From the NCBI RefSeq assembly GCF_026151205.1, contig NC_087073.1, forward strand, positions 16,511,837-16,575,836: a stretch of 64,000 nucleotides of DNA, given 5' to 3'. The position numbers and the translations under genes were made by a program. This stretch comes from Bolinopsis microptera (taxonomy: Eukaryota > Ctenophora > Tentaculata > Lobata > Bolinopsidae). Positions 44,286-56,100 of this stretch are shown piece by piece. The notes beneath the pieces were generated by a model. It was not told the origin of the DNA and ran no database searches. It worked only from the letters and a program-made list of their open reading frames with translations. The number at the start of each line of letters is the position of its first letter. Within the stretch, counting starts at the first letter, position 1.

Positions 44286-47200
44286 ATGGGAAAAATGGAA
44301 AACATTATCGGGCACCTGTACAACAGGGACAGTAAGAGACCTATACCCTACAACCATCGCAAGCAAATAATAGCCAAGTCCCGGAACTGCAGCTACCTGA
44401 CTGAGAGATGTATCGAAGTGCCGAACACTTACAATAAGATATTTGCTTCTGTTTGGGTGGACACTGACCATGTGGTTGTGGGCACCAAATGTAATCGTGT
44501 AAGTGTAAACATTCAACAATACGATACATTCCTCTAACTAACACAGCACACTGCTGAACTTAAATAATTGCATTGACTGACAATACATCAGAATTTCATA
44601 TTGTTTCAGCAAGTTTTTTATTGTCTAGAACTGCCTATTCTTCTGACTTATACTACTTATAATTCTGTTATAACTATCGATGATTTCAGTTGTTAGAAAT
44701 TAATGTGCAGAATGGATCAAAACGAGAGATACCATTAATGAGATCACCTTACCCGCGGGAAGTACCAGACCAGACTGCCGGGATACACGCTATCGCTCTC
44801 AACCCCAGCAAATCCTTCATGGCTACTGGGGGTCAAAATGTCAACGATTTAGCTCTGTACTCCCTACCAGATTATCAGCCGTACGCTGTCGGAGAGTTTC
44901 ACCAAAGCTGGCTCTTCGGAATATCGTGGATCAACGACTTCATGCTTTGTACTGGTTAGTGTTGTCTTTATTTGTCCAGCAAGTAAAACTGTAAAACCCT
45001 GATTTAACGTGGCCATTTCCTTTCCTCCTTTCCTCCAAACATACTTAATAAAAAACAAACCGATTTACTGGGACTGTTTCCCTTTCCCCAAACTCTGCAG
45101 TAAATCGGGTTTAACTGTCGAAAGATCAGCCTCACACATCTACAGATGAATTTTAGCTTTCGACAATGAAAAGTAGTAGTAATAAAGTTGTGCAGCTCAT
45201 AAATGACTTAGCTAAAAGGTGGATGTTCCGTTTGCGGTTTGTGAATGCATGTTAATTTAAGTGCATTATTTCTTTAACAACCGGACACTACACGGACATC
45301 CAAGGAAAATGACCTGTGTAGTAATTTGGTCGCATTCCAAATGTTTTCCTCCAATCACCAATATTGAAGTAACTGTGACCAAGATCTGCTCTTTTAATTA
45401 GATAATTGTAAGATAATTGTCTTGCTGTTTTGAAGCTAGTTACAGACAAGGAAACACAGGATGTATTTTAAGCAGAATTCGATTTAGTGATCCTATAAAT
45501 AGAGAAATAGGGTAAATAGTGAAATTGGTGGTGTGCGATGGGCGCGTTTTCATTTCCAATAATATACTCGCATTGTATGGTTCAACTATGAGGTGTTTCT
45601 ATCATATAAACTGCAATAATACACTACATTATTTAATGTATGATCCAGGAAACATATGCTGGCGTCATTCGCACTAAACACATTTAATATGCGATGTTGA
45701 CTCGCCAAGATTTAGAGTCAAGTATATAAAAAGTTTTGAATAAAATGTATTTAAAAGATTCCCTTCTAACCAGGTGCACGGGATGGTAACGTGTGTTTGT
45801 GGACCATATTCGACGTTGATGGCTTCTCAACATATGAAGAAGAATGTGGAATGTACCGGAAAACACCTATCGAGATACTGAGAACTGAGGGTATTATCCG
45901 GATACGAGATACACACTACAATCCCACCTGTGAGGTAACTATTTGTTATTATATAAGTTTAACTTGTACGAATTAAGAATGAAGTAGAAATGAGAAATAT
46001 GTATGGCATGTTGTGGTGGACAAAATTATGATGAAAATTTGGTATACATACCCATTTGTGGAAGCACTAAAACTGCCAAGTGTACATATTTTAGGTTAGA
46101 GTACTGAATATTTGCGGGTGATAAGTCTCATTGTACATTATGTTTCTGGTGTAGGTATCATGTTGTACAACGTTAATTTAAAGAGTGTACCAGTGGCCCG
46201 TTATTATGCACTTCTGTCTTCTATTCAATATTATAATTTGTGGCGCAACAACGTCCTGGCCATGGTATAATGACGCTATTCAGGGTTAAATCAGGGTTTA
46301 TTATTGACTTTAATTGAATGAGCCCGAAATATAACAACACATGTTGAGATATTAAACAAAGGAAAATAGCTCTGCACTATAAATAGTTGTGCCTAGAGTG
46401 TTTCAATAACATTAGATCTGTCTGGATTATTACACTCGTGTACTGTAGTGAGCACATTCAGGTCAATTAGTTAAGTACATAGTTTCATGTACAGTGTACA
46501 GTGTACACACTGCTTACGTCCCGTGCGCTGTCACGTGCGCTGGAGATCTATTTTTAGTCCTACTCAGCTGCTCTTCCTGCAATTGTAGGTCGGCTAAGTG
46601 GTTCCAGGTTTCAACGTGATTTATTAACTTAGTATAAGGTCATATTGCAAATCTAATTTGAACACATGTTTCAAATATGATATACATGGTTTGACTGTTG
46701 ACTGTTGAGTTGATTATTTGCAACTTAAGTGCATGCTATCAGCGAAATTCATGGAATTTTCCAGAAGCTTCCTTGCGTGATAGTATAATAGCATATTGAA
46801 GCCGTTTAAATCTATGATTGGACATGCAGAATACATTGAAACTAGTTATTAAAGATCGAGACTATCATCATATTATGGCTAGGATTATTATATCGCATAT
46901 ATTGTACTTTTTAATCATGTTTATATGATTAAAATACAAGTACAATCATTGGGAGCTAATCAAAGAATTTAATTGACACTGTGGTGAACAGTTTGCGAAA
47001 ATTCCTGGTTATAAATTCCGCCTTAACGGCAAGTTGATGGTGGACAACTCCAGGTCAAATTTCGCCACAGTGACGTGTACAGTTATAATTGAACTACATT
47101 GGCATATGCCACGTGGAATGTAACGCCTAAATTCCATTTTCAGAGATTGGGGACTATAGGATATGGAGCTGGTAAATACGACGCTAAAGTCTGTTTTGTG

Positions 47201-48558
47201 GACATCAGGCAACCGGTAATAACTTAATTAATTATTTAATTGGGCTGTGACCTGAGATTTCACATCTATGTAATCCTACCACCCTCTTATCTTTTTCTTG
47301 ATGTGATCCGTCTCTTATCGCGAATACGATCACCTATTTGGAAAATCACCCATTTGGAAAATATAAACTGATAAATCTGAGATCTGCCATCATTGTACTT
47401 ATTAAGGAGACTTTTTCAGCTGCAGAAAAGAGTGATAACATTGCCTCAAAAGGAGGAGAATATAGTGATATCAGGACATGACAGCAGCCCTCTATTTGCT
47501 GTTGGCAGCCTCTCCCATCTCATGCTTATCGATGATCGAGATCCCAATACAACCGATATTACTTCAGTTAAAATCCTCGAACCCGCTCAAGGCATTAGGT
47601 ATGTTATATCTTTGAAAGTATTGGTATTTAACTTCGCCTTCTTTTCAAGAATTTGGTGTAGTTTATGATAGAATGGAATGTGTGGAATACCAACTAAATG
47701 TAATTTTGCAGGTCGTTATCGTTTCAAGGAGACATCATTACAATAGGGGCATGTAAAACCAGCCTTATGTTCTACGACGTCAGAAATCGAAAATATGTAA
47801 CCGATCACGACGAAAATCCAGTCAAACGAAAACTCAAGCAGGGATATGTTGTAAGTTCTTTTGGTATCATTGCTTTGTTGATAGAGTTGTGTTTATATCA
47901 TTTAATTGTGTTAATAAAATTGGTGTGACTGGGTCATGGGTGATAAACTTCAGTGAGACAGAGTTATCAAGGTCTCGGTGTTATGAAAATAATTTGAATG
48001 CTTGTGTAACGTAACACGCGAACTGTCTAACTGCGTCAAAAATGCACTCCTGTGAACATCTACTGTATTATTTTTGGAAAATTTAGTGCGCGGCTCAGGT
48101 CAGATGACATTTGTTTACGTCTTGTTTACGTCTTTCCAAAGCCTACATACCTATTAATAGAACACGCATTGTTCACTAGTATATCTGTTGCAAATTTTGT
48201 ATGATGAAACATACGCTGCAACTTCATTGGTAGGCTGAATGGCATCACTTATGTGGTCGAATCAGTTCTTGTGTGGTCGAATCAGTTCAAATGGATAAAC
48301 ATTTTATCAAGCCCATGGCAGCTAACAAAGTAAACAAATCAGTTTTATTACCAATAACTTCAGAGTCTAAACTTTATAATGTTTCAGGCAGAAAATATGG
48401 ACTGGCACATGCACCGCTACTCATTTTACCCTCCCTCAACATCAGATGTCATCAGCATTATGACTCACTGCTACGATGATTCGGGACTCCGACTTTTCGC
48501 AGCCGGAGGTCCATTACCTTTAGAACTTATCGGTAACTACGCCTCGATCTGGGAGTAG
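44286..48558 (+). CDS. DCAF12: DCAF12-like WD40 protein, copy 2
   Basis: Exons correspond one to one with copy 1: 44286-44498, 44690-44954, 45774-45934, 46992-47032, 47146-47215, 47420-47598, 47712-47850, 48388-48558. The encoded protein looks unchanged; the differences I noticed in the exons are synonymous or in flanking introns (for example the fifth exon is preceded by CAG here and TAG in copy 1). Both copies are therefore potentially functional, in contrast to the MFS gene. As in copy 1, the short fourth exon and its join to the fifth are inferred. Confidence 0.9.
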
Positions 48559-50170
48559 ACTGTATTTACTGAATACATAGTGAACTGTGATATTCCATTC
48601 GCAATTACCGGCCCTTGGTTCTACGGTCCTAGTATCTAACTTGAGTTTGTCCATGCATTTTAGTTCGGAATTTGGATATACCGGTTCTAAATTGGTCCAG
48701 TATTATCTGGTGTTAAGAGGCGAAAATAAGAATTTGGCAAACAGGTGAGCCTGAAAAAAGCCGGCAACGCTTTTGTCCGGACAACTTAAGACCGATAAAG
48801 TGTAAGCGTACAAAATTGAACGGAGAAAAAGTTTCATAGTTCAGTTTTAGTCAAGTGTCAGACCTTAATTAATGATTCGGTTTTTCTATAAATTTGGGAA
48901 ATTTTTTGATGCTCTTTACGGCTTGTAACTAATTATGTAAACCTACATTTGGGATTTTAATAAACTAGATGTTTTGGCGGTGGAACACTGCTTCAGTGCT
49001 GGTACCTTCGGGTCGACCTGTTCATTGATAATATAATCATCTGGGTAGTTGGTACAATTCTTAAAACCCACGTTTAGAATGACCTGTAAAACCTAGGTTA
49101 AACTGCAACAGGATTATAACGTGATAGAGAACTTGTGGGCGATTTTGTAACTGAAAAGAAAGTCGAAATGTACGACGTTCAGTAAAGCGCGTGTATACTC
49201 TCAAGATATTGGATATTGATAACAATAATATGGAGAATGGAGATGAACCTAGCAGTGGAAAAAAAGAGTAAACGAATTTGTTCAGGTTACCTTTATTTTG
49301 GTTTGGAAGGAAATCTAAGAAGGAGCCTATCACAAATACACATTGGTCTAATATCAAGATATGCGGTAGTTTTCACTCAATCAATTCAGCAAGCATGTTA
49401 GAGGAGAACTTGCTGTTTAGAGTTCTGTGTATTTCCAGTTGAAGTCTGCGTATTTTGAAAACCTGCCTGAAACAATATCTTGCGAGCTGGAATAAGAGAC
49501 CGATTCGCTTGAAGAAGAATTTGGTGACTCTTGATGTCAGTTCTCAATTTTATGTACCATTTGTGCAGCTTTTCTTCCGTTATGTTAGTTGGTTTTAAGT
49601 ATAGTAATCATTGAGTATCTGCTTCAGGAATCAACTAGTAGATGGTAAACCAAATGCGACTTTTTAGTGTACGATATTTTGTATTGAAGAGCGTGATTTG
49701 ATGATGTTTTCTCAGGGTCGTCAAATGATTCTGATTAAAGACCGGGCAAATGATATATTTATTTGGATTCTTACTGTTTTTCGATTCTTAATAAACATAA
49801 AATACCCAACACATTAAATTATGATATGAAAGTGTTTTATTTTTGGGTAGGTATAAACTTGTACAATTTTATTTATACACAGTTCAAGAATTGTTGTGTG
49901 TAACAAAACATTTTCCCAAATATAACTTCTCGCCTTATTGTTTGTCAGCTTGAATTTGAGCGATATTTAATCCTTGTTAATATCATTATTTCTATATGTT
50001 TCTTCAGTGAATGTTACAAATTGTATCGAATAACAGAAGTTTCATTTTTCACTGATGAAAGGTTCGAAAAATCGGGCTAAAATCTGCTTAATCCGAAAAC
50101 AAAATCAGTCGAATGGGAATTGGATTTATCATTTATTGTGTATTATATATTGGGCAAACTGTCACCTAGA
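48559..50170. other. 3' flank of DCAF12-like copy 2
   Basis: Partner of 24976-26587. No gene recognised. Confidence 0.5.
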
Positions 50171-50310
50171 TGTAACCCTGTTAAGGTCCTTAATAATGCG
50201 CGGCTTATATGTAAATTACATGTATTTGTAAGCCGCGCATTGACGCATTGTTTGTTGTTAAGGACTTTGAAATCTTGTTAATATAATAAGGACCTAATTA
50301 CAGGGTTACA
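50171..50310. mobile_element. 140-bp terminal-inverted-repeat element (MITE-like), copy 2
   Basis: Partner of 26588-26727, same ends TGTAACCCTG and CAGGGTTACA. Confidence 0.75.
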
Positions 50311-50397
50311 TATTGGTGACAGTAACGATCAACAATTGACAATGGAACTTGCGTCATGCTTGAAATAAAAATGCCGAACAGATGTAAAGGGCCCTTA

Positions 50398-50716
50398 GGG
50401 GGTACCAATGGCATAAATGGCATACGTTTTATGTCATAAATGGAAATTTTTATTGGCCAATTCTCCATTTATGCCATGAATTTAGGTCTTCATATTTGAC
50501 TTTAAATTCGCAAATTATTATTAGTACTTGAATGAGAGACATGTTTCATGCTTTATAACGCTTGGAATGATCGTTAAAGATTCATATGACAAATAAAGAA
50601 AATAGAAATGTATTATATCATAAATGGCATACGTTTTATGGCATAAACGGAAATTTTTATTGGCCAATTCTCCATTATGCCATTTATGCCATTGGTACCC
50701 CCCCCCCCCCCCCCCC
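50398..50716. mobile_element. 319-bp hairpin element with G/C-run ends, second family
   Basis: Begins GGGGGTACCAATGGCATAAA and ends in the complement TTTATGCCATTGGTA followed by C(19). Each half also contains CATACGTTTTATG and GGAAATTTTTATTGGCCAAT in the same direction, so the element combines inverted ends with an internal direct repeat. Flanks GCCCTTAG and GCCCTGAG may be an 8-base target duplication with one change. Unrelated in sequence to family P, but with the same homopolymer-capped design. Confidence 0.75.
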
Positions 50717-50859
50717 GCCCTGAGGATATGAAAGTAATCACAAATCAAGATCGATGTATTTTATGTTTTAGGACCAAGGACGATAATTCTGAGTCAACGC
50801 GCATTCGGATTGTGGATTGACAAATTTAATCGCCCTAGCCTATAGCCATCACTAACAGT

Positions 50860-51300
50860 TTTGCTCTAACCAGAGCCCTCTCGCTTGCAGTAGCGCGCGA
50901 CCGCCGAAGGCAGCAAAGCACAAAATGCAAAAGAAACAAGGTGCAGTACGCGTATACACATAAGTATAACATGGCTATGTGAACTAACAGTTTATGATTC
51001 AGTTTAAGACGAGTGATACGCTTAATTTTAAAATATAATTTGTTCTAAATATTGCATATTGACCGCGTCGTTGTAGGTTTATAATATAAAGTATATAATA
51101 TAACCTACCAGGACTTACCTGGGGACCTCAGGCTATTATGTTCATAGATACTGATAGAGCTAGAGATTCGGCGGAATGACAGGCTGAGCGCGGCCCAGTA
51201 AACCAGGACGCGCGATGAGTTGAAACAAATATTTTACGAGTATCACCCGTTAACCACGTCGATGAGTCCAACTCGGAGAGGGTTTTGATAAATTATAAAT
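50860..51300. repeat. Repeat modules related to the GC-rich island
   Basis: CCCTCTCGCTTGCAGTAGCG and GTACGCGTATACAC match, in reverse complement, 14980-15060. ATTTTACGAGTATCACCCGT and GATGAGTCCAACTCGG match the modules at 14690-14760 and 15375-15440. A ~75-base unit (51117-51195, minus orientation) contains GGCGGAATGACAGGCTGAGC, shared with 51752-51832 and 52053-52132. Confidence 0.65.
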
Positions 51301-51399
51301 TTACAATTTTTAAATAAATATATTTGAATTTACAAAAAAAATGGAGGACTTCGCCGCTTCGACGCGCCGCGCAAACTGGCATTCTTGCTTCACCTGACA

Positions 51400-51432
51400 A
51401 GATCGTTGCTCTGCTTCGCAGAGCAACGATCT
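51400..51432. other. Perfect 15-bp stem-loop
   Basis: AGATCGTTGCTCTGC, loop TTC, then the exact complement. It is isolated between repeat modules and the SINE; no U-run or gene end suggests a terminator. Confidence 0.7.
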
Positions 51433-51541
51433 GGAAGGGTTGACATCGTCAATCAACAAAAAATTTATCATTTTGTATTTTGGTTTATTTTCTGTTTTCA
51501 CATGACGGCTTTGTGGCTCGTAACGGCTTAGTGGCTCAAAC

Positions 51542-51832
51542 GGCTTAGTAGCTCAGTTGGTTAATCTGCCTGGCATTGCTTGAGGTACCAGGTTCGATTC
51601 CCGACTCTGTCACTAGCCGTGGGGTGAGCGTCGTCGACGCTCAGCTAAGGATCCTGAGTGGTCTATGCAGCCCCCCGGTCCACTCAGCCAAATACTCGAG
51701 AAATCGGGTGTGAGGGTTAAATGAGGAGCTGCCCATTGCTTACTGGGCCGCGCTCAGCCTGTCATTCCGCCAAATCTTTATTCAAATATTTATTTATATG
51801 TTAATGAACATAATAGCCTGGGGTCCTCAGGT
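51542..51832 (+). mobile_element. tRNA-derived SINE
   Basis: The head carries RNA polymerase III promoter boxes in tRNA spacing: A box TAGCTCAGTTGG (51548-51559) and B box GGTTCGATTCC (51591-51601), with a partly paired acceptor end GGCT/AGCC. The cloverleaf is degenerate, so it is not a working tRNA gene. A tRNA-unrelated body follows (GAGTGGTCTATGCAGC...CTCAGCC), then the ~75-base unit CCGCGCTCAGCCTGTCATTC shared with two neighbours. No poly-A tail. Confidence 0.7.
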
Positions 51833-52052
51833 AACCCATTGCAGCAAAGTCTCGGGCGAAGAAAGTATGGTACACACTACCTTAACCGTCACTGGCCTAA
51901 AGTATAATTGAATCCTTCGGCTTCCTGTAATTGGCTGGTTACACACTTGTGTAACAATGTGGCTGTTGGAATGTCCGAAGTAAAATAAGTGTTGAGATGT
52001 GTGATCTGTGAACCAATTTTCTGGTTTAATCCATTACGTTACTGTTTACTGC

Positions 52053-52132
52053 ATGGGCCGCGCTCAGCCTGTCATTCCGCCGAATCTCTATTGATTATGA
52101 ACATAAATATAATAGCCTGAGGTCCCCAGGTA
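52053..52132. repeat. ~80-bp repeat unit (third copy)
   Basis: GGCCGCGCTCAGCCTGTCAT through AATAGCCTGAGGTCCCCAGG, in the same orientation as 51752-51832 and inverted relative to 51117-51195. All three share both ends, so the unit behaves as a small element or the tail of the SINE. Confidence 0.65.
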
Positions 52133-53188
52133 ACGTTACTGTTTACTAAAATCATATGTTTAGCAAGACTAAAAATTTGAATGGCGCCGCTCACATTTCA
52201 TATGCTCTCTTCAAACCACAAACAAATATAAAGTATAGTGCTACAAAATCGAGCGCTATTGTACTTCAATCTTCGATGTTTTATTTTAAAGTTTTTAATT
52301 GTAAACATTTTTGTTTATCTCCTGTACTACATGACCAACCTGAGGGTTTAAGGATAGCAAGAAAAGAAAACTGAGTACATTGCGTGAAAGATGATTACAT
52401 TGATTTCGGCTATGTTATATATTATGTTTGCGTGTTACAGAAATCACAGATCAGGGAAGAACTTTGTTTATTTGGACCTACATACCCTAGAATGATGTAT
52501 TCGAATAATTTAATTGGATCACTTAATTACTGGCACATACAATCTACCAATTAGCAATTACCAAAACCAACAATACATCACTGCAGTCCTTTTACACTCA
52601 TTTTTAAAACTTTTTTTTCTAAATTTTTTTGAAGTAATTATATTTGTATATGAGATGCCCAGAGAGGCATAAATTTAAATCTTATCTTATCTAAATTTAA
52701 TGTTGAACTTTATGGTTACTGGACAACACATTAAACCATTAACATCCTAACAGTGCAGTATCATTTGTCGCAAGAAATCAGAATAATCAGAAATTATTTG
52801 GAACCCCCAAAAACTGTCTATTAATGAGTCTATTCGTTGTGTTTATTGTACTGTAAGGATTAACGGTCAGTTTTACTTAGAACTCAGTATGCTCTTTTAG
52901 GATTTGTATATCCATCTTATTTACAGCTACATATGTCGTATAATCTATAAGTTGATAATACATTACACGTTTAAAACAATTGTCAGTAAATAGTGAGCAC
53001 CACACACTTGACTTGGTAAAGGAAAGTCTCGTTGTTACAGCTGTTAGAATCCTACAGAGAGTTAACACAACTAAATTAAAAGAAGAGTGCCTTTTTACAT
53101 CAAGAAAGCTGGATTCCTTTCATCGGGTTGTAAATTTAATGATAATGATAATTTGTTCCTCACCAACTTGTTGTTAACAATTAGTGTA
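52133..53188. other. Upstream region of the coiled-coil gene
   Basis: AT-rich; short frames only. The promoter and any 5' UTR exon of the gene starting at 53189 should be here but cannot be located. Confidence 0.45.
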
Positions 53189-56100
53189 ATGAAATTTGTT
53201 CAATTATGGAATTTATCTAACGAGTTACATGAAATTGATAGCCTAGGTAGCATGGGTGAACTGGAAACGGCTGTAACAAAGTCCTGGGCTTCTATCTTTA
53301 TTGATACCACAAACACAGAACAGCTGGTGTACGAAGATTTTATTGCAATTTACCATGTCATGAATGGCTTGGAAATACCTGGTATGTTTTTGATGATATT
53401 TAACATTCTGTTCCAATTGTTTAATGACAATGCTTTTGAAGATAAAGTTGTGTCATCAATAACCAGTCTTAGTTATTAGCAGTAAACATAAAACATAAAA
53501 TATTTCAGAAGAGCCTATAAAAAATGTTGCGGAGTTCCTGGTTGAAAACCTGAAGAAAAAAATCGGTTTACCAGATTGCACCCTCAGAAATGCAGATTAT
53601 CAGTTAAAAATTCTGGTTTATCTGTCCTGCAGTTCTGAGTAAGAAAATTTATGAGCTATATTTTAAACCTGACTGATTCCTGTCAGCAAACTCCAGCAAG
53701 TTGTGCTTTACTATCTATAACACTGTTCAGTGATACTCTTAAACTTCTTGATCTTTAACACTTGTTGTAGATCACTTGTTGTAAATCATGATATGCAAGT
53801 TTTAACTTTAAAGTTTTTGGTTTTTTAAAGAATAAACGATAAAGGTTACATCATAATTTTCAATTCTCATTTTCACTTATATTAAATAAAATTATATTGT
53901 TATGTATCATATGTATGATTTTGTAAACATTGGCTGGTGTACCAAAAACCGGTCCCCAAACAAACAAACATAATACTTGTCTCCTTTCAGTTGCCCAACC
54001 CAAGCATCTACAATAGAGAGGGTGACACGTTTAGAAAAGGAGGAACAGATTCTTATATATGAGATTATTCAAGACATAGACGGGCTTGTAGCATCACATG
54101 CTAGTAAGTTTATTTCACTAAAGTTTACTGGTAATACATTTACTGCTATCTGCTAAGATGACGAAAATTAACTGGTTCATGTTGTGTTGTGAATCTAGTT
54201 TTGGAACTTTGGTTGTAATTGAGCATTTCAATTGATTTAAGTTCTTACTCTACATGAAATTTCCCAATCAGATAAACAAGAAACAGGGAAATCTTCTGAA
54301 ACATGTATCACTACCACTCCAGGTAAGATTTTATTTCATTTATACTTATGCAGTGAGCCATATTTAATACTTTCAATAAGAAATATTTGACAATCAAAAC
54401 CATGATTTATTGAAATCTGCGATCAATCAGGGTTTTACTGTATTTATACTTAATTAGGAAAGAAGCAAGAAAATGCTATAAAGACTTTGGAAGAGTCATT
54501 CTCAAATTCAACTGAGACAGAAGAGGTTTGATCTCATTACTACTACCGGTGCAGTGCATATTCTTGAAAGAATTGTGAATATTTGTTATGCAATTGATAA
54601 ATTATTTGAAAATCTTCACTCTGAAGTGTGACAGCATGGACATGGTTTAGCAAACATTTGTCACAAATAATTACCAAATTTTCAAAATTATTTATACATT
54701 AAATTAATTATATAGAAAGTTGTAAAATAGTTGAAACATCAGAGTTGGAAGGAGAAGTACAATGCTCTGCGACTGCAACACATCTCAGACGAGGCAGAGA
54801 TACAGGAGCTGAATGACAGATTGGAGCAGTGCTTTGAAGAAATATCACGTGTCAAAACAGAGAGCACACATTTACAGGTTTAGTGAGCGAGAAAATAACA
54901 TTGGTATCATGGGATGGGTAGTTCGAAAGTGTTTGCTGAATGCTGAATCAACAACCATTTTCTTCGATTGAGATCAAAATTATCAAGATTTAATCTATAC
55001 TATATTTTAATTTTCAGAGCCAAATCGTGGAGAAGAACTCTATGAAGTTACAATTGGACGATTTTAAACTTGCAAATGCCGACTTAGTGGATCAGTTGGA
55101 AAAATCTCAGAAGAACGTCTCAAAACTGAAATTAAAGGTTTTAAAAACTATTTTAAATTCGGTATTCAATGTCTATTTACATTGCATACACAACTTTCCC
55201 TTTGATCTGTTATGTACTAAACACCTTTTAAATCTAAAACTTTACACAGTGATTCCGTTCCAAATCGTTTAATAAGGTTAAAAAATACATATTTTACATC
55301 AGGTAAAAGACGTAGCTGAACTGGAGAGCGCTTTGAGTGACAATCAGAATGAAGTAGCAAAACTAACAGAAGATCTCGCCCAGGCCCAGAGGCTCAACTC
55401 TCAAAACCAACTTGCCAGGTTACTAAAGAGTAACTGTAACAATCATAATGTTGAAATAACATGTTCGCCGAGCAATCCAAAATTAGCTGGCAATATTTGT
55501 GTCTACATAAAATAGCATAACAGTTTTAATCACAATTTTTCCAAATTATGTGTTCCCAGGCAAGAACAGCGTAAAGAATATCAAGAGAAGTGTAGAATAC
55601 AAGTTGAGAACAAAACGTACCTTGCTCTTATTGCACAGCTTCGAGCTGAAAACGAGGTAATTTATGGCTTGTTATCATTGCTGGAGTTTTCGATACGGAT
55701 GTTTGACTTGCAATTTAACTGGACTCAACATCTTAATTTTTCCATGGATTGATTATTAGGACCTTCTAGAACCTTTAATAGCTGACTCATAACCCACTAC
55801 AGACCCTAAAGCAAGATCGGCGTCAGAGCTTGTTACCAATGAACAGGCTCAACAACATCCCTGACTCCAGTTTCGAAGCTTTACCTTCTCTAGCTGATGA
55901 ACTGATGACTGCTGAAGCTCCTCCTACTAACGAGGAACTAGAGACTCTGAAGACAGAGAACACTGAGCTGAAAACTAATGTAAGAGACTGGTCAATTCAA
56001 TCGCCATGTCTGTTGAATGTTATGTAGCTTTCATAAGCACGTATACACTACCTTTTTTTGAATAGATCAACCCATTTTATCCTAGCGTGCTCACTCCGAC

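Larger units (their letters stand above)
28497..50397 (+). repeat. Segmental duplication, copy 2
   Basis: Partner of 6197-26814 in the same orientation. Private insertions here: 37632-38294, 38588-41018, 42005-42148, 43503-43671, and a small palindromic AT-rich insertion near 43295-43360. The left edge falls exactly at the R1/hairpin junction. The right edge falls exactly at a second hairpin element (50398-50716), beyond which there is no similarity to the flank of copy 1. Confidence 0.93.

Noticed and set aside
51542-51615. tRNA gene
   Set aside because: A and B boxes are good, but the acceptor and anticodon stems do not pair properly; it is the head of a SINE.
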